A stretch of DNA of 64,000 nt. Origin: Elusimicrobia bacterium RIFOXYA2_FULL_39_19 (GTDB taxonomy: Bacteria > Elusimicrobiota > Endomicrobiia > CG1-02-37-114 > XYA2-FULL-39-19). The notes beneath the pieces are model-generated. The model did not search any database. It saw only the letters and a list, made by a program, of their open reading frames with translations, and was not told the origin of the DNA. Positions 37,755 through 46,773 of the stretch are shown here, in pieces (within the stretch, counting starts at the first letter, position 1; the number at the start of each line of letters is the position of its first letter). The translations under genes and the position numbers were made by a program. Where the stretch lies: positions 1 to 64,000 of the forward strand of contig MGVC01000020.1 of assembly GCA_001800285.1 (NCBI GenBank), given 5' to 3'.

Positions 37755-39260
37755 ATGAAAAAACCCAATATTTTGCTAATTACTACGGATCAACAACACT
37801 GGAATACATTAGGTACCATTAACCCTTCAATAAAAACCCCATCCTTAGATCGTTTAGCAAATGAAGGTGTACGTTTTGAAAGAGCCTATTGCAGCAACCC
37901 TACCTGTTCCCCCGCAAGAGCCAGCATAATTACCGGCATGTACCCATCAAATCATAATTGCTGGGCTATCGGAGTAAAATTACCGGAGGACGTTCCTACC
38001 GTAGGCGATATATTTATGAAAAACGGCTACCATACAAGTTTAATAGGGAAGGCTCATTTTCAGCCGACAGTATCTGCCGCGGGAAGTGAATCTCTTGAAT
38101 GTCATCCTGTATTACGTGACCTGGATTTTTGGAGAAAATTTCACGGGCCCTGGTATGGTTTTGAACATATAGAATTGGCACGCAATCATGCTGATGAACA
38201 TCTGGTGGGACAGCATTACGCAATCTGGCTGGAGGAGCATGGTTTAAAAAACTGGCGGGATTATTTTGTAAGCTGGCCTAAAAAAGATGAACCTTTACGA
38301 AAACATGCCTGGGACTTGCCGGAAAAACTTCATTACACTACCTGGACCGGCGAACGCACCATCGCACAGATTGATAAAAGCCCGCAAGAAGATAAACCGT
38401 TTTTTATCTGGTCAAGTTTTCATGACCCGCACCCGCCTTACCTCGTGTCCGAGCCCTGGGATAAAATGTATAATCCGAAAAATGTTAACCCCGGTAAATT
38501 TACAAAGGGCGAGTTTGATAAAATGCCTCCGCATTACGCAAAAACCCAGAAAAGAAATCAGGATTATTCTATGTATAAAGAAGAGCATAATATTATCGGG
38601 CTTAAATGCCACTTGATAGAAGAAAAGGAACTCCATAAAGACCTGGCTGTTTATTACGGTATGATTAGTTTTGTAGATTATCAGATTGGAAAAATACTTG
38701 GATCTCTTGAAAAATCCGGTCAGGCTGAAAATACTATCGTAATATTTACTACAGACCATGGCCATTTTTTAGGCCAGCACGGATTAATTGATAAAGGCCC
38801 GTTCCACTATGAAGATTTGCTGAAAATTCCTATGATTGTCCGGTATCCGGGCCAGGTTCCGGAAGGAAAAACCAGCAGTGCTCTTCAGTCACAGGTAGAT
38901 TTTGCTCCTACATTTTTAAATGCTTGTGGACTTGAGGTGCCCGGCTATATGCAGGGTGTAAATCAGCTGGATACCTGGTGCGGCAAAACAGAAAGTTCAA
39001 GGGATTCAGTAATTGTAGAAAACCGCATGCACCCGACACGCATGAATTTACGTACTTATATAAATGAAAGATATAAAATCACCATATACCGCGGGCAGGA
39101 TTACGGGGAACTGTTTGATTTAAAAGAAGACCCGGGTGAGTTAAATAACTTGTGGGATAATCCGGCAAGTGATGGCTTAAAGAAAACCTTGCTGCATAAA
39201 TTCGTTCAGTCAGAAATTGAAAAAGAATCTGTCCGTATGCCAAGAATATCAGGTTCATAA
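37755..39260 (+). CDS. S1-family sulfatase (Cys-type) 2
   Basis: It opens ILLITTDQQHWNTLG and has the signature C51-S-P-A-R, which requires formylglycine conversion. FTTDHGHFLGQHGLIDKGP holds the second metal block. The 501-residue protein has no signal peptide and is likely cytoplasmic. It is the first gene of an operon of about nine genes and is preceded by the composite leader with almost no room for a ribosome-binding site (GTGAAATAAT). Confidence 0.93.
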   Translation: MKKPNILLITTDQQHWNTLGTINPSIKTPSLDRLANEGVRFERAYCSNPTCSPARASIITGMYPSNHNCWAIGVKLPEDVPTVGDIFMKNGYHTSLIGKAHFQPTVSAAGSESLECHPVLRDLDFWRKFHGPWYGFEHIELARNHADEHLVGQHYAIWLEEHGLKNWRDYFVSWPKKDEPLRKHAWDLPEKLHYTTWTGERTIAQIDKSPQEDKPFFIWSSFHDPHPPYLVSEPWDKMYNPKNVNPGKFTKGEFDKMPPHYAKTQKRNQDYSMYKEEHNIIGLKCHLIEEKELHKDLAVYYGMISFVDYQIGKILGSLEKSGQAENTIVIFTTDHGHFLGQHGLIDKGPFHYEDLLKIPMIVRYPGQVPEGKTSSALQSQVDFAPTFLNACGLEVPGYMQGVNQLDTWCGKTESSRDSVIVENRMHPTRMNLRTYINERYKITIYRGQDYGELFDLKEDPGELNNLWDNPASDGLKKTLLHKFVQSEIEKESVRMPRISGS

Positions 39261-39281
39261 AAATACACTTCGAATAATCCA

Positions 39282-40226
39282 ATGAAAAGACGCGGCTACT
39301 ACAAACTCAGGATTCCAGAAATTAATTTATGCGGAAAGAACTTGCTTAAACTAAAAGAGCAGGAAATACCTCTCTCGGGTTTTTTAATTCATATCAGCCA
39401 TTATGATCCGGTCTGGTGCCCGCTTAAATCAAAAGAAAAACCCTTCGACCTTGATTCAGCACTTAAAGTCGTGGATGCTATGTCAAAAATTGGGATGAAT
39501 ATGCTGGTTATCGATATCGCAGATGGCGTCAGGTACAAATCCCATCCTGAATTAGCCAGAAAATATTCGGTTCCGATTTCTAACCTTAAAAAACTGGCTG
39601 ATTACGCAAGAAGCAAAAATATTGAAGTGATTCCAAAACTGAATTTTTCACAAAGCAGTCACAGTCAGCACAATCACTGGTTTAGGCCTCATCATGAACT
39701 TTTTGATAATAAAGAGTATTGGAAACTGGCATTTGAGGTCATAGATGAAATAATTAAGGCATGCGGTCCTGTTAAATATTTTCATGTGGGCATGGATGAG
39801 GATCATAGCAGGGCCTACTCCCAGTATATAGACGCCATCATCCAGCTTAGAAATGGTTTGAAAAAGCGCGGTTTGCAGACCATAATCTGGAATGATTCTG
39901 CCTACTGGCACCTTGCTAAAGCTGTGATATATGCAGAAAAATCCGTAGCCGCAGAAAAAAAGATACCGAAAGATATTATTCACATATTATGGGACTATAA
40001 CAGGCTGCAGCCCGGCATTATCCGCCGGATTGTAAAACAGGGGTTTCAGGTATGGGTGGCTCCCGGAGCCAATCCGGAGCGGATACTTAAGTGGAAAGAA
40101 ATTCTTTTACATTACAAACAAAAGGGAATGCTCATGACTATATGGATCCCCTGCCGGAAATCAAATTGTTCAAAAGTTATAAAATACATAAAAACTGTCG
40201 GGCCCCTCTTTACCGGGAAGTACTAG
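39282..40226 (+). CDS. GH20-like beta-hexosaminidase-type catalytic domain protein
   Basis: A single TIM-barrel-like domain of 314 residues with MNMLVIDIADGVRYKSHPEL, VIPKLNFSQSSHS and FHVGMDEDHSR, the last matching the His-x-Gly-x-Asp-Glu catalytic block of GH20. Conserved Trp-rich C-terminal motifs are partly visible (TIIWNDS, ILWDY). The usual N-terminal GH20 alpha/beta domain is absent, so it is a minimal form. It may release beta-linked amino sugars; activity is inferred. It is followed by an MFS transporter 5 bp downstream. Confidence 0.7.
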   Translation: MKRRGYYKLRIPEINLCGKNLLKLKEQEIPLSGFLIHISHYDPVWCPLKSKEKPFDLDSALKVVDAMSKIGMNMLVIDIADGVRYKSHPELARKYSVPISNLKKLADYARSKNIEVIPKLNFSQSSHSQHNHWFRPHHELFDNKEYWKLAFEVIDEIIKACGPVKYFHVGMDEDHSRAYSQYIDAIIQLRNGLKKRGLQTIIWNDSAYWHLAKAVIYAEKSVAAEKKIPKDIIHILWDYNRLQPGIIRRIVKQGFQVWVAPGANPERILKWKEILLHYKQKGMLMTIWIPCRKSNCSKVIKYIKTVGPLFTGKY

Positions 40227-40231
40227 CGAAT

Positions 40232-41524
40232 ATGGAAGCTCAGGAAAACACTGGTTTTGTTTATAAAAATCTTAAATGGAACATGTCAATGCATATGCTT
40301 GACGGCATATTTTTTGAGATTGGCATGTATTTTGCTAATACGGCAACAGTTTTACCGGCTTTTGTGGCAATGCTAAACAGTTCTCCGATACTAATAGGTT
40401 TAATTTCTTCAATCCGCACAGTAGGCTGGCTGTTTCCCCAGTTGTTTTCCGCATACTTTGTTGAGGGTTTGGAATTCAGAAAAATGGTTATGTTTAAAAT
40501 CGGGTTGGGCCAGAGGCTGCCGTGGTTTTTTATTTTTCTCTTTACTATGCTCTTTGCTAAAACCAATCCCGAAATTGTATTAATAGCCTTTTTTGTTTTT
40601 TTTGCAGTTGCCATGTTCAGCGGCGGTTTGAATATGCCTGTCTGGCTGGATTTTGTGGCTAATACGGTTCCTACCGAATGGAGAGGCCGTCTTTTTGGTA
40701 TAAGGTCCACTATAGGCGGTTTTTTAGGAATAGTTGTGGGTTTAGTGGTTGGATATATACTGGAAAAATTCACTTTTCCGGATAATTTCAGCATATGTTT
40801 TTTCACGTATTTTATTTTTGCTACAATTTCTATAATATTCGTTATGCTGGTTAGAGAGCCTCAACAGGAGAAAATAAGAAAACATTTTTCAATAGCCAAA
40901 TATTTTAACAGCGTAAAGGGTATAATCAGAAATAACAGGAATTATGTCAATTTTATTGTTGGGCGCATACTATTAACTTTTATAAGCATGGCCGTTGCAT
41001 TCTATACTCTTTACGGCATAAAAAATTTAGGCGCCGGCGGCAAAGAAATCGGCGCTTTTATGGTATCCTCCCTGTTGGGAAGCTCATTGAGCTATTTTTT
41101 CTGGGGCTACCTGGGGGATCATAAAGGGCATATGTTGGTGATAAAGTGGTCTTCTCTGGTGGGCATAGCAGCCGTGTTTTTAGCCGGCATGGCTGATACA
41201 TTGTACTGCCTATACGCTGTATTTTTTCTTGATGGTGTATATATGGCGGGCCAGTTAATTTCCGGGTTTAATCTTGTAATGGAATTTTCTTCTCCCGAAG
41301 AAAGGCCCACCTATATCGGATTAACAAATACGCTTATTGCCCCGTTTGGAACTGCTGTGCCGGTATTAGCAGGATTGTTATTAGCCCGCAATATTTTTAG
41401 TTATTCATCGATATTCGTTTTTTCAGGAATTATTTCGTTGTTGGGTTTGTTGATTTTAACTTTCATGGTAGTTGAGCCGAGGCATTTAAAAATAACTTTA
41501 GTAGAAAAAAGGGAGGGTGTGTGA
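40232..41524 (+). CDS. MFS-type transporter
   Basis: The track start (40091) overlaps the previous gene by 136 bp; ATG 40232, five bases after that stop, is better. The 430-residue product has about 11-12 hydrophobic helices and the loop motif AYFVEGLEFRKM between the early helices, with FFWGYLGDHKGH between helices in the second half. It probably imports a sugar, oligosaccharide or sugar acid. The stop overlaps the next start, so it is part of the same operon. Confidence 0.85.
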   Translation: MEAQENTGFVYKNLKWNMSMHMLDGIFFEIGMYFANTATVLPAFVAMLNSSPILIGLISSIRTVGWLFPQLFSAYFVEGLEFRKMVMFKIGLGQRLPWFFIFLFTMLFAKTNPEIVLIAFFVFFAVAMFSGGLNMPVWLDFVANTVPTEWRGRLFGIRSTIGGFLGIVVGLVVGYILEKFTFPDNFSICFFTYFIFATISIIFVMLVREPQQEKIRKHFSIAKYFNSVKGIIRNNRNYVNFIVGRILLTFISMAVAFYTLYGIKNLGAGGKEIGAFMVSSLLGSSLSYFFWGYLGDHKGHMLVIKWSSLVGIAAVFLAGMADTLYCLYAVFFLDGVYMAGQLISGFNLVMEFSSPEERPTYIGLTNTLIAPFGTAVPVLAGLLLARNIFSYSSIFVFSGIISLLGLLILTFMVVEPRHLKITLVEKREGV

Positions 41525-42762
41525 AGAAGAATTATTTATTGGTAGGTTCGGGGTCAAGAGGGATTCATATGTTTGCAAAACCTATGGTGGATCAATTTAA
41601 GGAAACAGCTTCCTTGGTAGGCCTGATGGATATTAATATCAAAAGGGCAGAAGCCGCAAATAAAATCCTTAAAACAAATCTTCCGGTGTACAATGATTTT
41701 AATAAAGCAATGAAAGAACTAAAAATTGATACCGTACTTGTAGCTACCCGGGACTCTCAGCATGTCGAATATATAATCAAATCACTCAAGGCCGGCAAAG
41801 ATGTAGTTACAGAAAAACCTCTCTGTATTGATGCCGCCCAGTGCAAAAAAATACTGAAAACACAGAAAGAAACAAAGAAAAAAGTTTATGTTACTCATAA
41901 TTACAGGTATCAACCCTGCATGATGCTCATTAAAAAAATGCTTAAAGAAGGCGTCATAGGGGATATATTATTTATTGATTTTCACGAAAAACTTGACCGC
42001 CTGCACGGGGCAGATTATTTCAGGCGCTGGCATAGGGTAAAAAAGAATTCAGGCGGGTTGATGATTCATAAATCATGCCATTGTTTTGACCTTATGAACT
42101 GGTTTGTTGATTCAGAACCGGTTGAAGTTGTGGCTACCGGTGACCTGGTAGTGTATGGCAAAAATGGAAAGTTCCGTTCAAAAAGGTGCCGCGGATGCGC
42201 TCATCAAAGCAAATGTGAATTTTATGTTGATATGTTCCCTGAAAATTCTGAAGCAAATGATTTATATTTGAATGCCGAAAGTGAAGACAAATACTACAGG
42301 GATGCCTGTGTTTATGATAAAGAAATTGACATTGAAGATATTGCAAATGTGCTTTACTACTATAAAAATGGTGTTCGGGTAGATTTTTCACTTATGGCAT
42401 TCACAACTTATGAAGGCATAGATATAATTATTGAAGGAACAAAAGGACGGCTTGAATATTCAGTGATACATGATAATTCCTGGATGGCAGGAAAAGTTAC
42501 GGTTCACGGCCTTGCAAGTTCTTTGGGTGAAAAGCTGGTGCTTTACACCAGTGAAGGTGTAAAAAATATGGAAATTCCCAAAGCTGAAGGCACGCACGGC
42601 GGTTCAGATCCGCTTTTAAGAAAAGATATATTTATTGAAAGAATTCCTAACAGTCCGTTGGCAACTCTTGAAGAAGGGATCAACGCTGTACTTGTTGGCG
42701 ATGCCGCAAATAAAAGCATTAAAACAGGCAAACCGGTAAAAATAAAGGATTTGAGAAAATGA
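41521..42762 (+). CDS. Gfo/Idh/MocA-family oxidoreductase (2), Cys-rich insert
   Basis: A GTG start overlaps the transporter stop. The Rossmann motif appears as LLVGSGSRGIHMF, then VLVATRDSQHVEYI and DVVTEKPLCID with the family Lys. YFRRWHRVKKNSGGLMIHKSCHCFDLMNW is the substrate block. An unusual insert (RCRGCAHQSKCEFY, and a following DACVYD) brings several Cys close together and might bind metal. At 413 residues it is longer than the other two copies. Confidence 0.88.
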   Translation: MKKNYLLVGSGSRGIHMFAKPMVDQFKETASLVGLMDINIKRAEAANKILKTNLPVYNDFNKAMKELKIDTVLVATRDSQHVEYIIKSLKAGKDVVTEKPLCIDAAQCKKILKTQKETKKKVYVTHNYRYQPCMMLIKKMLKEGVIGDILFIDFHEKLDRLHGADYFRRWHRVKKNSGGLMIHKSCHCFDLMNWFVDSEPVEVVATGDLVVYGKNGKFRSKRCRGCAHQSKCEFYVDMFPENSEANDLYLNAESEDKYYRDACVYDKEIDIEDIANVLYYYKNGVRVDFSLMAFTTYEGIDIIIEGTKGRLEYSVIHDNSWMAGKVTVHGLASSLGEKLVLYTSEGVKNMEIPKAEGTHGGSDPLLRKDIFIERIPNSPLATLEEGINAVLVGDAANKSIKTGKPVKIKDLRK

Positions 42763-43217
42763 TCCGCATGAAACCGCATCATTTTGTCGATATTATCACT
42801 GATTTTGGTGAGGGAAGCCTGAGCTTCGAGCCTCATCCTTACGGGCATGCTAATTACACCGTGAGCAAAGAAATTCTGGCGAATCCTGATGTAATGCTTG
42901 AAATGGAACTGGGTGCAGATGATATCTGTAAACCCTGCAGACACAATATTAACGGTTTGTGTGATAATATCATAGATATTTCTTTCAGGCCCACCGCTCC
43001 GCTTTCAGAAAGAGAATATAATCTTTTGCTGGACCAGCGCTGGTGTAACCGGTTGAATATCAAACAGGGAGACAGGTTGACAGCAAAAGAATTTTGCGCT
43101 TTGTTAAATAATCTTACCGGAGATATTATGGATATCTATATTGAAACCCCGGCAGAGATGACCAGGGAAAGAGAAAAATATTTAAAAAAAGGAATTAAGA
43201 AGTTTGTAAAATTATGA
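42759..43217 (+). CDS. DUF1284-like protein
   Basis: The 152-residue protein starts MIRMKPHHFVDIITDFGEG and has GADDICKPCRHNINGLCDN, the His-His and Cys pattern of DUF1284. The family has no known function; the Cys suggest metal binding. It overlaps both neighbours by 4 bp and so is translationally coupled to the oxidoreductase and the broken UROD-like gene. Confidence 0.7.
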   Translation: MIRMKPHHFVDIITDFGEGSLSFEPHPYGHANYTVSKEILANPDVMLEMELGADDICKPCRHNINGLCDNIIDISFRPTAPLSEREYNLLLDQRWCNRLNIKQGDRLTAKEFCALLNNLTGDIMDIYIETPAEMTREREKYLKKGIKKFVKL

Positions 43218-44302
43218 ACTTGAGAGAAAGATTTATTCGGTATTTTAAAGGTGAAAAAGGAATTAACCCGCCGTTTTTACAGTGCTTTAATCCTATGTCG
43301 CAAACAATAGAGCGCTGGCTTTCAGAAGGAATGAAGACACCGGATGAGTGGTTTTATAAGGTATGATTTGAAGGCCAGCCTGATATGGAGTTTTGTAATT
43401 GGTTGCCGATAAATGCTTTTATTTGCCCTGAATTTGATGTAGAGGTTTTAGAAGATAACGGGGTAACCAGAACAATACGTGATCGTTCCGGTGCAATTAA
43501 AAAAGTTTCTAATGAAAGGTTATCACTTCCTTTGACAATAGAGAGCCCGGTTAAGGACAAAAAAACCTGGGAAAACATAAAACCAAGGCTTAAAATAGCT
43601 TCGGGAAATAGATTTCCTGCAGATTGGAAAAATATTTGTGAAATAAACCAAAAGAGCGATATGCCGTCTTTTATCGGCGGTTCACCCTGCGGCTTTTATG
43701 GCGCTTTGCGTGAATTGTTCGGGCCGGAAGCGGTGCTTTATTCTTTTTATGATATGCCTGATGTTGTTAATGATATGATGGATACGTTATGCGAACTCTG
43801 ATGTGAATTATTTACACAGACAGCAAAACAGGCCCGCGTGGATTTCGTATATATTTGGGAAGATATGTGTTATAACCACGGGTCCATGATTTCCCCGAAA
43901 TTATTCAGAGAATTAATGCTGCCCAGATATAAACTTTTGACTGATGCTGTGCATAAAGCGGGTATTGAGTTTGTTTTTGTTGATACTGACGGTGATTGTA
44001 CGGAATTACTTGATTTAATTGTTGAAGGCGGTTGTGATGCAGTGCTTCCTTTTGAAGTAGGTTCCGGAATGGATGTGTCAGTTGTCAGGGCAGAATATCC
44101 GAAATTAGGTTTGGCAGGCGGAGTTAATAAAATTGTTCCGGCAGGCTCAGTTTTGCAAATTGAAAAAGAATTAGAAAAGGTTGAAAAAGTTATAAAAAAA
44201 GGCAGGTATATACCCAGCAGCGATCATCCCGTTTTGCCGAATGTTTCCTATGAACAGTATATTTCTTTTTATACGCGCATCGGCAAGATGATGGGAAGAT
44301 AA
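43214..44302 (+). pseudogene. Uroporphyrinogen-decarboxylase-like (MtaA/CmuA-type) gene with two in-frame TGA codons
   Basis: From ATG 43214 a single frame continues to TAA 44302 (362 codons, normal for UROD-like proteins) but is interrupted by TGA at 43364-43366 and 43799-43801, with no frameshift. The parts read MNLRERFIRYFKGEKG..FYKV*FEGQPDMEF and LCEL*CELFTQ..VYIWEDMCYNHGSMISPKL, all typical of the family. From memory of relatives, the first TGA sits near a Gly and the second near a Trp. TGA ends many intact genes here, so general recoding is ruled out. A freshly decayed gene is most likely; readthrough or sequencing error remain possible. Confidence 0.75.
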
Positions 44303-44333
44303 GATTTTCTTTATATTTTAAATTTGAGGTTTT

Positions 44334-44378
44334 GAGTAGGACGAAACTCTGAAATTCTTACAGATTAATTTCGGAGAA
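44334..44378 (+). repeat. 45-nt hairpin repeat, copy 2
   Basis: Same length and hairpin as 14399; CTCTGAAATT pairs with AATTTCGGAG with one G-T pair. It lies between the broken UROD-like gene and the dehydrogenase. Confidence 0.8.
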
Positions 44379-44395
44379 ATTATCAGGAGGAGTAG

Positions 44396-45439
44396 ATGAA
44401 AAGATTATCGGTAATGCTTGATGGTTACGGGAAAATAAGCGTTGATGAACAGGAAGTTCCTAAAATAACGGATAATGATGTTCTTGTGGAAGTGCATGCT
44501 TCGCTGATAAGCCCCGGCACGGAAATGGGGGACGTGAAGTGTTTCCGTGACAAACCAGACCCGAATTTTAAAAAGATTCCCTTTGGTTACAGCAATGCAG
44601 GTATAGTTCTTGAGGCTGGTAAAAACTGTAAACGCCTGAAAAAAGGCATGCGTATAGCAAGCATGGGAAATAAATATGCCCAGCATAGCAGCCACAATAT
44701 TGCTGCCCAGAATATGTGCGTGCCTATTCCTGATAATGTGTCTTTTGAAGATGCTACTTTTGCCTGCCTGGGGGCTACGGCCCTGCAGTCCATAAGAAGA
44801 GCCGAGCTTGAATTCGGAGAAAATGTGCTTGTTGCCGGGTTGGGTATTATAGGAAATTTTGCAGGCCAGCTGGCACGTTACAGCGGGTGCCATGTTATAG
44901 GTATGGATTTATTTGAACTCAGAAAAGAGCTTTCTATGAAAACAGGTTTTGATAAAGTTATTGACCCTAAAAAAGAAGATATGATAAAAGCTTGCGCAGA
45001 GTTTACTAAAGGGCGTGGTATTGATTGTGCTTTTATATGCCTTGGCGGAGATGGTACAGAGTTGTTAAAGAATATCTATAAAACAATATCAATTGCTCCC
45101 GATACGCACCGTTGGGGCAGGATAGTTATTCCCGGCGGAGTTCAAATAACTACAACTTTTGCTGCGGCTCTTGGTAATGTAGACCTGCGCAGTTCAGCCC
45201 GCACGGGCCCGGGTTATTTTGACCCTGCTTATGAGCAGGGTGCAGATTATCCGGCAGTGTTTGTTCCTTGGGATACGCAAAGAAATCTTGAAGAGATTGT
45301 AAGGGGAATAGCCGAAAAGAAACTTTCAGTAAATCCCATGATTTCTCACAGATTTCCTCTTGCTAAAGCTGCGGATGCCTGCGATCTTTTAATAGAGCAT
45401 CCAGACCAGAGCCTGGGTGTGATTTTGCAGCCGAGGTAA
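44396..45439 (+). CDS. Zinc-type (MDR) alcohol dehydrogenase-like protein
   Basis: The 347-residue protein has the MDR pattern: VHASLISPGTEMG, GYSNAGIVLEAG, GLGIIGNFAGQLARYSGCHVIGMD (NAD-binding) and a C-terminal FPLAKAADACDLL..SLGVILQP. The structural-zinc Cys cluster is missing and catalytic zinc ligands are not clear, as in the SPGTE-type MDR proteins. It probably oxidises a sugar or polyol. AGGAGGAG lies a few bases before the ATG. It acts next to the oxidoreductase at 45496. Confidence 0.85.
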   Translation: MKRLSVMLDGYGKISVDEQEVPKITDNDVLVEVHASLISPGTEMGDVKCFRDKPDPNFKKIPFGYSNAGIVLEAGKNCKRLKKGMRIASMGNKYAQHSSHNIAAQNMCVPIPDNVSFEDATFACLGATALQSIRRAELEFGENVLVAGLGIIGNFAGQLARYSGCHVIGMDLFELRKELSMKTGFDKVIDPKKEDMIKACAEFTKGRGIDCAFICLGGDGTELLKNIYKTISIAPDTHRWGRIVIPGGVQITTTFAAALGNVDLRSSARTGPGYFDPAYEQGADYPAVFVPWDTQRNLEEIVRGIAEKKLSVNPMISHRFPLAKAADACDLLIEHPDQSLGVILQPR

Positions 45440-45495
45440 TCGGCATGATTAATCTGAGATCTCAAATTTCAAATTAGAATTTTTAAGGAGAAGGT

Positions 45496-46392
45496 ATGAT
45501 TAAAATCGGGTTAGTGGGTGCGGCAAAACGTTGGCACGGAATTGCTTTTTCAGAAATAATCAATGGTTATGATAAAGATAAAGCTGTTGCAAATAAATGG
45601 CGTCCTTTAAGTAATGTAAAACTGGAAAAAGATGCCAAAATTACGCATATCTGGAGCCTGGACAAAAAAGATGCCCAGGAAGTTGCCGGTATCTGCGGTA
45701 TAGACAATGTAGTAAACGAAAAAGAAGATATGATTGGTAAGGTTGATGCTGTATTAATTCCTGATGACAGTACATTGAAACACCAAAAACATGCTTTAGC
45801 TTTTTTAAAAGCCGGAATACCTGTATTTATAGATAAACCTTTTTCTCCAGATATAGAGGAAGTCAGGGAGTTAATGGCACTGGCAAAGAAACACAGCGCT
45901 CCTTTAATGTCCTGCTCTGCTTTAAGGTACGCAAAAGAAACCTTGGATTTAAGGAACAAAAAAGACGATATTGGTGATATCCTTACCGGCTCTGCTATAT
46001 GTAAGGAAGAGCTGGGTAATTTGATTTATTACGGCATTCATCCGATTGAACTATTGGTATCTGTTGTTGGGCCTGGTATCAAATCAGTTAAGAATATTGG
46101 TGAAAAATCAAAGGATTTAATAATCATTAAGTACAAAGACTGCCGGGAATTTGTTATTTTTGCGTACGAAGCTATTGATTATGTTTTTCAATTAAATCTT
46201 TATGGTACTAAAGGTTTTAGAACTATTAATGTACAAGATTCAAATTCATTCTATTTCAATATGCTTACTGATTTTATCAAAATGGTTGAAACTAAAACAG
46301 AACCCATCCCGCTAAGTGAAACCCTGGAAATTGTGCAGACGGTTGTCCTGGCAGAGGAATCAAAAGAAGGAAACCGGGAAATGTTTCTTTGA
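45496..46392 (+). CDS. Gfo/Idh/MocA-family oxidoreductase (3)
   Basis: IKIGLVGAAKRWHGIAF opens the Rossmann fold; VDAVLIPDDSTLKHQKHAL and PVFIDKPFSPD follow, with Lys of the DKP/EKP block. ELGNLIYYGIHPIELLVS carries the substrate His. At 298 residues it is short for the family and lacks the extended C-terminal strand. AAGGAGAAGG precedes the ATG. The short upstream gap carries remnants resembling the flank of the 45-nt repeat. Confidence 0.82.
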   Translation: MIKIGLVGAAKRWHGIAFSEIINGYDKDKAVANKWRPLSNVKLEKDAKITHIWSLDKKDAQEVAGICGIDNVVNEKEDMIGKVDAVLIPDDSTLKHQKHALAFLKAGIPVFIDKPFSPDIEEVRELMALAKKHSAPLMSCSALRYAKETLDLRNKKDDIGDILTGSAICKEELGNLIYYGIHPIELLVSVVGPGIKSVKNIGEKSKDLIIIKYKDCREFVIFAYEAIDYVFQLNLYGTKGFRTINVQDSNSFYFNMLTDFIKMVETKTEPIPLSETLEIVQTVVLAEESKEGNREMFL

Positions 46393-46439
46393 TTTATTGA
46401 CGGTAAATTGATGTCAAAAAAATATTTTTAAAAAAACAC

Positions 46440-46468
46440 TTGACAAAAATACAATTATATATTATAAA
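46440..46468 (+). promoter_or_regulatory. Sigma-70 promoter upstream of the riboswitch
   Basis: TTGACA, a 17-bp spacer and TATAAA. The start site is predicted near 46475, about 300 nt before the ATG. Confidence 0.75.
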
Positions 46469-46508
46469 CTTAGCAGACAACCTTGTTCTTTTAAAGTTAC
46501 TGAAAGTT

Positions 46509-46628
46509 AGAGAAGACCCGAAATGGTAAACCCTGGGAAACCAGGGGGCGCAAAACCAATGGGCCCTGAGCGAAGTCCTGAGTGAAGTCAAAGGATGAGT
46601 TGGATGGGCAGCCGGTTGCCGATAATGC
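46509..46628 (+). ncRNA. Cyclic-di-GMP-I (GEMM) riboswitch
   Basis: The GEMM-I blocks appear in order: GGTAAACC; a stem CTGG-GAAA-CCAG with the GAAA tetraloop; GGGCGCAAAACC; a variable arm; and GGGCAGCCGGTTGCCG. Together these match the two-helix c-di-GMP-I aptamer. The variable arm contains GCCCTGAGCGAAGTCCTGAG..GGATGAG, which looks like a common dispersed repeat inserted there. A terminator at 46666-46720 follows, so c-di-GMP probably controls termination. Whether binding turns the gene on or off cannot be told by eye. Confidence 0.82.
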
Positions 46629-46665
46629 AGACGCGAAAAATAAGATTTAGCCGATTAATATTATT

Positions 46666-46720
46666 ACGAGCTATTGAAGGTATCTCTATAAAAGATAATT
46701 TCAGTAACTCGTTTTTTTTT
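46666..46720 (+). terminator. Riboswitch terminator (composite leader 4)
   Basis: ACGAG..TATTGAA pairs with TTCAGTA..CTCGT, with an inner TATCT/AGATA stem and nine Ts. It lies ~40 nt after the aptamer. Confidence 0.78.
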
Positions 46721-46730
46721 GAATAAACAT

Positions 46731-46745
46731 GAAGACGTTTGCACA
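46731..46745 (+). promoter_or_regulatory. Operator-like motif, copy 4 (GAAGACGTTTGCACA)
   Basis: It starts exactly 10 nt after the last T of the riboswitch terminator, like the other copies. It is therefore downstream of a complete riboswitch. Confidence 0.6.
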
Positions 46746-46773
46746 GCGATATTTGGTTTAAAAAGGAATAAGA

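Noticed and set aside
40091-40231. N-terminal extension of the MFS transporter ORF
   Set aside because: It overlaps the GH20-like gene by 136 bp and has no transporter character; ATG 40232 after the stop is better.
43364-43801. General recoding of TGA (genetic code 4 or 25) or selenocysteine
   Set aside because: Many intact genes here end in TGA, often overlapping the next start, and I see no convincing SECIS hairpin after either TGA.
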